Shown in pieces: positions 1 through 6,867 of a stretch of 6,867 nt of DNA. The stretch comes from Desulfobacteraceae bacterium. GTDB lineage: Bacteria; Desulfobacterota; Desulfobacteria; Desulfobacterales; Desulfobacteraceae. How positions within the stretch are numbered: position 1 is the stretch's first letter; each line of letters opens with the position of its first letter. The notes under the pieces were generated by a model, which had not been told where the DNA came from, made no database searches, and was given only the letters and a program-made list of their open reading frames with translations. The stretch covers positions 1-6,867 of the forward strand of contig JAAEMC010000315.1 in NCBI GenBank assembly GCA_024225895.1. The letters run 5' to 3'. A program made the position numbers and the translations under genes.

Positions 1-1
1 T

Positions 2-1130
2 GCCCGGGTTGTGTCTTTATGTGAAAATTTTGCCATGGATAAGAGCCCTGAAACAATCTTTCAAACAAGTTTTACCGATGGATTTGAACAAATTAAATCC
101 TTGTTGAGTCAAAAAACCAAAGAGAATTATCTTATCCAGGCGCTCATACCGAACCATGGCCAGGGACAGCTTTTTTCAGGGTTTTTGGGCATGCTCGGGA
201 CTGCCAATATGGAAAACCCTGCCTGCATGGGTCAGGTAATTGAGGTGGGACAAGAAGAAGACCCTGAGTCTGTTTCAAAAAAACTTTTGGAAAATTATGA
301 ATATCCCCATGACACTCATATCCAATATCAAAAAACAAAGCGCCGGGTACTTGTTTGGAAAAAAATGGATAAGGAATCAATATCGGGCGCTCCCCCCTGG
401 AAAAACAATGGCATTTACCTGATCACCGGTGGTGCAGGCGGGCTGGGAATGATTTTTGCCAGGGAAATTGCAAAAAAGACAGATTCGGCAACCCTGATTC
501 TGACCGGCCGTTCCATTGAAGATGCTTCAATGGCAGCCAAGATAAAAGAAGTTGCTGCATTGGGGGCCGGTGTAGAATACCGGTCTTGTGATTTGGGATC
601 CAAAAAGTCAGTTGACGGCTTGATCAACGGTATTGAAGAAACGTTTGGGCCGATTAACGGGATTCTGCATGGGGCAGGGGTTGTCCATGACAATTTTATT
701 TTTAAAAAATCAAGAAAGGAATTTAAATCGGTCCTTGTCCCGAAAGTAAGGGGAACCCTTTTACTGGACCGGGCAACCCGCGGAATGGACCTGGATTTTT
801 TTGTACTCTTTTCTTCCGGTGCAGGGGCCACGGGAAATCCGGGTCAGGCAGATTATGCATCGGCAAATGCATTTATGGATGCCTTTGCCGTCTTGCGCAA
901 CAGCCTTGTGGAATCCGGCCGTCGGCAGGGACAGACCCTTTCTATTGACTGGCCTTTTTGGAAAAATGGCGGGATGCAGATAGATCAAACAACCCAAAGG
1001 ATTATCAAAGAGCAGACCGGACTTGCGGCAATGGAAACACAGGATGGTATTGATGCCTTCTGCCGGGGGCTTTTTTCCAAACGCTCCCAGGTCATGGTCC
1101 TGGCTGGAGATGCCCGCAGTCTGATCACAG
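2..1130 (+). other. Ketoreductase domain KR1 (5'-partial, structural and catalytic subdomains)
   Basis: KR1 reduces the beta-keto group on the upstream module's ACP with NADPH. Residues 1 to about 135 are the end of the structural (pseudo-Rossmann) subdomain, recognised by LFSGFLGMLGTANMENP, which parallels GILKTARLENP in KR2. The catalytic Rossmann subdomain begins at ITGGAGGLG (residues 141-149), with the NADPH-binding LTGRS after it. Active-site residues are all visible with the expected spacing: Lys248, Ser272, Tyr285 and Asn289 (GQADYASAN). The loop that predicts stereochemistry reads GVVHD, keeping the last Asp (residue 230) of the LDD motif, and no Trp sits eight residues before the Tyr. 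By the family rule this is a B-type KR giving a D-configured hydroxyl. The domain ends near QVMVLAGD. Whether a DH precedes it cannot be seen. Confidence 0.93.
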
Positions 1131-4100
1131 CTTTTGTGGATAAATCTTTTGTTCCTGAAACCTTTGATAAAAAATTGGAAGAAAACCAGGCACCGGTCCC
1201 TCAAAAGGATATCCCCGGCCTGGGAGAAAAAGTCCTTACTTATTTTAAAGAAACCCTGTCACAAGTGCTCACACTGCCCATGGAACGGATACAGTCCCGG
1301 ACTCCTTTTGAAGCCTACGGTATTGATTCAATTATCGCCATGAAGCTGACCAATGAGCTGGAGAAAAGTTTTGGTTCCCTTTCAAAAACCCTGTTTTTTG
1401 AATACCGGACCATCCAGGAGATCAGTGACTATTTCATTTCAGCCCATGCTGCAACACTTTTAAAGATCCTGGAAGGGGATGCCGCTGTTCTGCCCAAACC
1501 GCAACAGGTGAAGTCAAGCCCTGATATAGCTGTTAAAAGAAAATCAAGGCCAAGGGTTTTTGCTGCAAATAAACCTTTAACACAACCAGGGCCTTTGCCC
1601 CAATCCCTTGATATTGCTGTTATTGGTTTGTCAGGGCGCTATCCTGAAGCCCGGGATCTTGATGCCTATTGGCAGAATTTGAAAGCCGGCAGAGATTGTA
1701 TTACCCAGATCCCAAATGACCGGTGGGACTGGAAGGATTATTATACTAAGGACCGCACCGTCCCTGGCGGGCATTACAGCAAGTGGGGCGGATTTATTAC
1801 GGATGTGGATAAGTTTGACTCACTGTTTTTCAATATTTCCCCAAGACTGGCCCAGCATATTGATCCCCAGGAACGCCTTTTCCTGGAGCATGCCTGGATG
1901 GCCCTGGAAGATGCCGGGTATTGCCGCCAGACACTTGGTGTTGGTAAAGATCCCCATGCACCGGCAAAGGTAGGGGTTTATGCCGGTGTAATGTATGGGG
2001 ATTACCAGCTTGTAGGGGCTATACCTGACCGGGCCGGGGATATCCTGTCTTTAGGCAGCGGCAGTTATGCCAGCATTGCAAACCGGGTTTCCTTTGCACT
2101 GGATCTGCAGGGACCGAGCATGACCCTGGACACCATGTGTTCTGGGTCACTATATACTCTGCACCTGGCATGCCAGGATTTACGGCAGGGACATACCAAC
2201 CTGGGACTGGCCGGTGGGGTGAACCTTACTCTCCATCCCAATAAGTATTATATTTTAAGCAGCGGACAGTATATTTCATCCAAAGGGCGCTGCCAGAGTT
2301 TTGGGGCTGGAGCAGATGGGTATATCCCCGGAGAAGGGGTGGGGGTTGCCGTATTAAAACGTCTGGCCGATGCCCAAAGGGATGGAGATCACATTTATGG
2401 CGTGATCAAGGGCAGTGCGGTCAATCATGGGGGAAAAACACACGGATACAGCGTTCCCAATCCCAAAGCCCAGCACATGGTCATTGCGCAAGCCCTGGAA
2501 GAATCCGGGATTAACCCGGAATATATCACCTATATAGAAGCCCATGGCACGGGTACCAAATTAGGAGACCCCATTGAAATCACGGGGTTGACAAAATCCT
2601 ATGGGAAATCAATCCAAAAAGCCAAATGCTACATCGGGTCGGTCAAATCAAACATCGGCCATTGTGAAGCAGCCTCGGGCATTGCCGGCCTTACAAAAAT
2701 TTTGCTTCAGATGAAGTATAAGAAGATTGTTCCTTCTCTTCATTCAAGTCAGTTGAACCCCCATATTGATTTTACTTCGATTCCTTTCCAGGTGAACCAG
2801 GTGTTGAGAGAATGGAACCGCCCTGTGGCTGATGGAATTAAAATGCCCAGGATTGCAGGGATTTCCTCATTTGGGGCCGGCGGCTCCAATGCCCATCTGG
2901 TGGTGGAGGAATATGCGCCTGACATGGGTACGGCCCATGGCATGAGGCTTACATCTGAAACGTCTGGTATAAACGGATATGGGGACCAGAGACCCTTTGT
3001 TATCCTGCTATCAGCCAGGACTGACAACCAGCTTTTGGCCTATGCCAAAAAACTTTTGAATTTTGTACAAAAGCAATCCTTAGACCCATCTTCCGGTTCT
3101 TCCCTTGAAAGTGCCGGCAATATACAGGGAAATGGTGACAGGACAGGGAAAGACAAATCAGATCTTACAAAAACAGCAGCTATGATTCTGGCCCGGATTC
3201 TCCATGTTAAACCAGTGGAGCTAGAACCGGATCAATCCTTTAAAGATTATGGTGTGGAGCCCATTCATCTTAACCGGCTGCATAATGGTTTGCAGGATGC
3301 CCTGGGCATAAAGATATCCCGTACTTCTATTTTTAAGACAGATTCCATTGATTCCACGATCAGTTTGATTTTGCGGGAAAATTACGGGATGTCAGATTTT
3401 AAAGAAACAGATTCCCCCTGTAATATTGAACTCAGGGATCTTGCCTATACCCTCCAGGTCGGACGGGAAGCCATGGCAGAACGTCTGGGCTTTGTTGTTG
3501 AATCTGTTAAAGAGCTTGAAACAAAACTGGAATTGTTCATTGCACAAAAAGAGAACCCTGCTTCCGGGCTTGGGAAAGATTTTTTTAAAGGAAGTGTGGC
3601 CAAAGACAGGGACAGTTTATCAGCTCTCACGACTGACGAAGATATGAAGGATACCATTGAGATATGGATAAAAAAGAAAAAATATGACCGGATCCTGGAC
3701 CTCTGGATCAAGGGGGCTGATTTTGAATGGACCCGGTTGTACAACAAAGCCAAACCTAATCGCATGAGTTTGCCCACATATCCCTTTGAACCGGAAAGAT
3801 ATTGGATTGAAAAACCAAAAGAGATTGAACCTCAAAAGGTTTCATCCATGCTGCATCCGCTTTTGCACATAAATTCCTCCACATTTGAGGTCCAGGGATT
3901 CTCTTCGGTTTTCAACAGGGATGAATTCTTTTTTAAAGATCACAGAATCCAGGGGGAAATGACCTTGCCGGGGGTTGCCTATTTTGAGATGGCAAGGGCG
4001 GCGGTTGAAGTGTCATCAGGGTCTTTACCACTTGATACCAATGGAATCCGCCTGGAGAACATTGTCTGGACCAGCCCTGTGACCATGGGCCGTAATAGTA

Positions 4101-6867
4101 AAACAGTCCATATCAGTCTTGCCCCTGCAAAGGATAACAAAGTTCAGTTTGAGATTTTTTCAGAAAAGATGGGTCACCAGGTTAAATCACAAGATGATAA
4201 ACAGGCCGGTACCTCTGTGCATTGCCGGGGTATGGCCGTATTTACCACACCAGAACCGGAAACGTTCCTGGATATACCTGTTTTGAAAAACCGGTTAGAC
4301 CAGGGACGGCTTGATGCCGGACAATGCTATGATGCCTTCAGTGCCATGGGAATTGAATACGGGCCGGGTCAACAGGGGATCGAAACTCTTTACACCGGCA
4401 GCGGTCAGGTTCTGGCTGAGCTGGTTCTGCCGGATTGTGTGACCCCAACCTTTGATCAGTATGTACTCCACCCCTGTCTCATGGATTCGGCTCTCCAGGC
4501 CTCTTTAGGATTGTTGGGCGCTGGCATAGTGGCACAGTTTTCAGGGGAAATATCCAGGCCTGATCAAAATCCGGACCATGGATCAAATACCAGAGATCTA
4601 CCAGGACCGGCCCTTCCTTTTGCCGTGGAACAACTGGATATCAGGGACCGGTGCACAGATTCCATGTGGGCCTGGATACGCTTTTCAAAGGGCAGTAAAC
4701 CCGGCAATAAAATCCAGAAGATGGACATAGATCTTTGCGATGAATCAGGAAAAGTTTGTGTTGCCATAAAAGGGTTTTCTACACGGCAGGTTGAAAGCAG
4801 GGAACCCAAAACCGAAAGTCTGTTGCTGCATCCTGCATGGACGAATAGGCCAATTCCACAAGAAAGTCACCCCCTAATTTCCCATCACTTGGTGATCAGC
4901 CCGGAGCCTTTGCACAAAAAAATGAAACCCTGGCCTCAAGATGAGTCTATAAAAACTTTGGTGCTTTGCTCAAAAGCCGCTGGAACTGATCAGCAATTTT
5001 CAGATTACAGCATCCAGGTATTCCTGGCAGTTCAAGCATTATTAAAGGGAAAACCCAAGGGCAAGGTCATGGTTCAATTGTTATTGGAACGTCAGACAGA
5101 CGCTCGTCTTCTGGCAGGGCTCATGGGTATCTTAAAAACCGCCCGGCTGGAAAATCCCAATTTCATGGGACAGTTGATCTGGTGTGATCCTGAAGATAGC
5201 CCATCAGAAATACTAACCAGGCTTAAAGATAATTGCCAGGGCTTCCATGATACGGAAATTAGATATAAAGGAACAGACCGGCAGGTCTTAAGGTGGGAAG
5301 AACTTGTACCTGCAAAAAGGGATAAATACCCCTGGAAAGACCGTGGCGTTTATCTGATTACCGGCGGTATGGGCGGGCTGGGAATGATTTTTGCCAGGGA
5401 AATCATTCGTCGTACCAATGGGGTACACCTGATCCTCACCGGCCGTTCGGAACTAAATAGTCAAAAAGAGACCCTGCTGGATGAACTGCGAACAGATCAG
5501 GCCAAAGTGATTTACAAAACTGCGGATATCAGCAGGCAGGACGATGTAGATATCCTTGTCCAGTCCATTGTGGAGGATCATGGCACATTCAACGGAATCA
5601 TACACAGTGCCGGGGTATTAAAAGACAGTTTTATTATCCACAAGAACAAGAATGATTTTAAAACAGTCCTGGCCCCCAAGGTATCGGGCATTGTAAACCT
5701 GGATCATGCAACCTGTAATATTGCACTTGACCTGTTTGTCTTATTCTCATCAGGCGCCGGGGCCATGGGAAATCTTGGGCAGGCCGATTATGCCACCGCC
5801 AATGGATTCATGGATGCCTTTGGGGCCCTTCGCAACCAGCAGGTGCTGGACGGAAAACGCCATGGCCAAACCCTGTCAGTCAACTGGCCCCTTTGGGAGG
5901 AGGGCGGCATGGGGGATGATCCCAATACCCGGAAACAACTGGCTTCAATGGGAATGACGCCCATGAAAACCAAGGACGGTATCCAGGCGCTATACCACGC
6001 CCTTTCTTCCGGCATGGACCAGGTAATGGTGCTGGCCGGGGATCTGGACAGGCTTGGTACCCATCTTTCCCCTTTGATGGTTAAACCTGAAAAAATATCA
6101 TCAAAAAAACTTCTTGGGCCTGGCAAAGAATTTGTACCTGCTCCGGCCGAGATACACAACCAGGATAATTACAGCACCCGAAATACTGATAAAAAAAGGA
6201 ATGAAGGCCCGGAGCCAATATCAGATAATGATCTGGAACTGGAGATGACAGCCTATCTGAAACAATTGATCTCCAATGTGATTCAGCTTCCGCAAGATCG
6301 TATTAAGGATGATACCCTTTTTGAAGACTATGGCATTGATTCTGTTATGATCATGGAGCTGACCCGCAACCTGGAAACTGATCTGGGCTCCCTGCCCAAG
6401 ACCCTGTTTTTTGAGTACACCAATATCCGGGAACTGGCAGGTTATTTCCTCGAAACAAGTCAGGATACCCTGAAAAAATTATTTGGCACAAAAAGACCGG
6501 TTAAACCTTCTTTCGCCGGTCCAGTTCAGGAAGCAGCCAAGCCCTCTTTGCACATGTTGAAAAATATATCCCGCAACCGCCTGTCCGCACCTTCCTTCAA
6601 TAAGGTCCAAAGCCTCCGGCAAAGCAAAGCAACCCATGAAGAGGATATTGCCATTATTGGTATTTCAGGGCGCTATCCCGGGGCAAGGAATATTGAAGAA
6701 TTCTGGGAAAACCTGCGCCTGGGCAAAGATTGCGTTACAAAGATTCCCGGAGATAGATGGGATAATGACCTGTATTATGATGGTACACGGGGCAGTTGGG
6801 GGAAAATCCACAGCAAGTGGGGTGGTTTTATTGACGGGGTAGATGAATTTGATCCCCTGTTTTTCAA
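2..6867 (+). CDS. trans-AT modular polyketide synthase, internal fragment
   Basis: This is a giant multidomain enzyme that builds a polyketide by stepwise condensation of malonyl-derived units held on carrier domains, acting in the cytoplasm. Frame +2 is open for 2,288 codons across the whole window, so both ends of the gene lie outside and no start or ribosome binding site can be chosen. Domain order is KR-ACP | KS-(ACP-like)-linker-DH-KR-ACP | KS (partial). No AT domain or GHSxG serine motif occurs after KS1. Instead the post-KS linker carries YTLQVGREAM and LPTYPF...RYW, typical of AT-less modules, so a discrete AT encoded elsewhere should load the ACPs. The product cannot be named from this fragment. 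Assignment to the PKS family is secure; the trans-AT class is very likely; the gene name and compound are unknown. The next partial KS shows that the protein continues with at least one more module. Confidence 0.96.
437..468 (+). repeat. Direct repeat copy 1 within KR1 coding sequence
   Basis: This 32-bp stretch encoding the GGLGMIFARE region of the KR1 cofactor site is identical, including synonymous positions, to 5372-5403 in KR2. It is the longest exact match I noticed by eye between the two module blocks and suggests module duplication or later recombination between them. It is coding sequence, not a separate element. Confidence 0.85.
1220..1450 (+). other. Acyl carrier protein domain ACP1
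   Basis: This carrier domain holds the growing chain on a phosphopantetheine arm and passes it to KS1. Helix I is LGEKVLTYFKETLSQVLTL, and the modification site is FEAYGIDSIIAMKL with Ser443 (codon at 1328) as the attachment residue. It is followed by SKTLFFEYRTIQEISDYF, the LFFEY-type third helix common in trans-AT systems. It closely resembles ACP2. It is joined to KS1 by a linker of about 50 residues (roughly 1451-1609) rich in Pro, Lys and Arg, with no recognisable domain in it. It looks fully functional. Confidence 0.93.
1610..2920 (+). other. Ketosynthase domain KS1 (complete)
   Basis: KS1 accepts the chain from ACP1 and performs decarboxylative Claisen condensation with the extender on ACP2. 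It runs from DIAVIGLSGRYPEA to SSFGAGGSNAHLVVEEY, about 437 residues, the usual KS length. The Cys-His-His catalytic set is complete: Cys713 in DTMCSGSLYTLH, His848 in EAHGTGTKLGDP and His887 in SNIGHCEAASG. It should therefore elongate and is not one of the non-elongating KS0 domains that lack the second His. The N-terminal DPQERLFLEHAW signature is also intact. The residue pattern right after the Cys is CSGS instead of the more usual CSSS. In trans-AT systems KS sequence correlates with the incoming intermediate; from KR1 upstream a beta-hydroxy or unsaturated chain is expected, but clade placement needs a tree. Confidence 0.95.
3161..3385 (+). other. ACP-like domain without phosphopantetheine serine, inserted after KS1
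   Basis: Between KS1 and the conserved post-KS linker is an extra block of about 75 residues (1054-1128) with carrier-protein layout: an opening helix TKTAAMILARILHVKPVELE, then SFKDYGVEPIHLNRL in the position of the usual YGIDSI motif, then a second half ending SIFKTDSIDSTISLIL, which mimics the LFFEY...TI..L ending of real ACPs. Asp-Ser of the modification site is replaced by Glu1086-Pro1087 (codons 3257-3262), so it cannot be phosphopantetheinylated. A Ser/Gly-rich stretch (about 3085-3160) precedes it. From memory, ACP-like inserts at this position occur in some trans-AT modules and often keep a Ser; here a structural or docking role is the likeliest reading. The fold assignment rests on motif resemblance only. 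Confidence 0.7.
3410..3830 (+). other. Post-KS linker of AT-less module (trans-AT docking region)
   Basis: This linker connects KS1 with the DH domain in place of an integrated AT. It begins with ELRDLAYTLQVGREAMAERL (from 3428), continues through a charged helical stretch (SVKELETKLELF and following) and LWIKGADFEWTRLY, and ends with the highly conserved LPTYPFEPERYW (3770-3805) that wraps back on the KS in related structures. The same order of motifs is found after KS domains of many trans-AT PKSs, where this remnant of the AT flanking region has been proposed as the site where the free-standing AT approaches. Its presence, with no AT core, is the main evidence for the trans-AT class. Confidence 0.88.
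3842..4795 (+). other. Dehydratase domain DH (double hotdog)
   Basis: DH removes water from the beta-hydroxyacyl chain made by KR2, leaving an alpha,beta double bond. It starts at HPLLHINSS (residue 1285). The first catalytic motif HxxxGxxxxP is intact as HRIQGEMTLP, His1314 to Pro1323. The second hotdog half has GIEYGPGQQGIETLY (Tyr1453) followed by HPCLMDSALQA, with catalytic Asp1495 and the Gln four residues later (DxxxQ). The length of about 315 residues fits a complete DH rather than a pyran synthase or a decayed remnant, and LP(x)PFAVEQL-like sequence near the end is also normal. A hydrophilic loop (about 4550-4605) between the Asp helix and PALPFAVEQL is somewhat extended. It lies directly before KR2, the usual order of DH-KR modules. 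Confidence 0.92.
4820..6060 (+). other. Ketoreductase domain KR2 (complete)
   Basis: KR2 reduces the beta-keto group formed by KS1, giving the substrate for the DH. The structural subdomain spans about residues 1607-1780, opening with LLLHPAWTNRP and holding LLAGLMGILKTARLENP. The catalytic half starts at ITGGMGGLG (residues 1786-1794). Active-site residues are Lys1893 (APKVSG), Ser1917 (LFSSGAGAMG), Tyr1930 and Asn1934 (ADYATAN). The stereochemistry loop is GVLKD with Asp1875, the last position of the LDD motif, and the residue eight before the Tyr is Met rather than Trp; this predicts a B-type KR with D-configured alcohol, the kind normally followed by syn dehydration to a trans double bond. 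It ends near QVMVLAGDLDRL. It is clearly homologous to KR1, including a 32-bp identical DNA tract. Confidence 0.95.
5372..5403 (+). repeat. Direct repeat copy 2 within KR2 coding sequence
   Basis: This is the second copy of the 32-bp identical tract at 437-468, 4,935 bp downstream and in the same frame. Shorter exact matches occur in the neighbouring ACP (ccctgttttttga) and KS (tcagggcgctatcc) coding sequences in the same order. Confidence 0.85.
6230..6460 (+). other. Acyl carrier protein domain ACP2
   Basis: This is the carrier domain of the complete module. It begins around LELEMTAYLKQLISNVIQL and has the site FEDYGIDSVMIMEL with Ser2114 (codon at 6341) for phosphopantetheine attachment, followed by LPKTLFFEYTNIRELAGYF. 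It receives the malonyl extender from the trans-acting AT, holds the chain during reduction and dehydration, and hands it to KS2. The region between KR2 and ACP2 (about 6061-6229) and that between ACP2 and KS2 (about 6461-6643) are hydrophilic linkers rich in Lys, Pro and Asn with no domain I can recognise. Confidence 0.94.
6644..6867 (+). other. Ketosynthase domain KS2 (3'-truncated by window)
   Basis: This is the first 74 residues of the next module's ketosynthase. It opens with DIAIIGISGRYPGARNIEEF and continues with GKDCVTKIP.DRWD and HSKWGGFIDGVDEFDPLFF, in register with KS1 (RDCITQIP.DRW and YSKWGGFITDVDKFDSLFF). The catalytic Cys and both His residues lie beyond the window, so activity and substrate preference cannot be judged. 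By colinearity it should accept the unsaturated chain made by the preceding DH-KR module. Confidence 0.92.

Noticed and set aside
35..37. ATG near the left edge as a possible gene start
   Set aside because: The frame is open upstream to the window edge and the codon lies inside the KR structural subdomain, so it is an internal Met.
761..1204. Antisense open frame of 147 codons, and similar ones at 415-831 and 5788-6159
   Set aside because: They lie opposite the conserved KR catalytic domains, show no recognisable domain, and are explained by the codon bias of the sense gene.
1451..1609. Linker between ACP1 and KS1 as a possible extra domain or protein break
   Set aside because: It is short, hydrophilic and in frame, with no stop, start signal or recognisable fold.
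1716..1973. Short plus-strand open frames in other frames (also 240-422, 801-983, 1134-1343, 3426-3647, 5706-5957, 6636-6842)
   Set aside because: Each is fully inside the PKS frame over a conserved domain; the translations are low-quality out-of-frame products.
2920..3830. Possible integrated acyltransferase after KS1
   Set aside because: The space is too short for an AT core and has no GHSxG motif; it holds the ACP-like block and the post-KS linker only.
4796..5340. Possible C-methyltransferase or enoylreductase between DH and KR2
   Set aside because: The stretch matches the KR structural subdomain, by comparison with the KR1 equivalent, and shows no SAM-binding glycine motif or enoylreductase cofactor motif.

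Overview
The whole window lies inside one very large gene. Reading frame +2 (first full codon at position 2) is open from edge to edge: 2,288 codons with no stop, and neither the true start nor the true end is visible. The protein is a modular type I polyketide synthase (PKS). None of its modules carries an acyltransferase (AT), and the post-KS linker, DH-KR-ACP layout and ACP motif style are those of trans-AT PKSs, where a separate AT protein loads malonyl units. Residue numbers used here count from the codon at position 2.

Layout from left to right: the end of one module, consisting of a ketoreductase (KR1, entered inside its structural subdomain) and a carrier protein (ACP1); a complete second module, KS1 - ACP-like domain without the phosphopantetheine serine - conserved post-KS linker - DH - KR2 - ACP2; then the first 74 residues of the next ketosynthase (KS2), cut by the window edge. 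All catalytic residues that can be checked in KS1, DH, KR1, KR2, ACP1 and ACP2 are present. The complete module should add a two-carbon unit, reduce the beta-keto group and dehydrate it, passing an alpha,beta-unsaturated thioester to KS2. KR1 gives a beta-hydroxyl unless a DH lies upstream of the window. No methyltransferase or enoylreductase is visible.

The KR-ACP-KS blocks at the two ends are homologous at protein level and share exact DNA tracts of up to 32 bp about 4.9 kb apart, consistent with module duplication or recombination between modules. The most unusual detail is the ACP-like domain between KS1 and DH, where the normal Asp-Ser is Glu-Pro, so it cannot carry a phosphopantetheine arm.

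The organism is a bacterium of moderate GC content. Nothing identifies the taxon; a Gram-negative anaerobe such as a member of the Desulfobacterota is only an impression from base and codon use. No RNA genes, mobile elements, CRISPR arrays, promoters or terminators were seen, and there are no intergenic regions.
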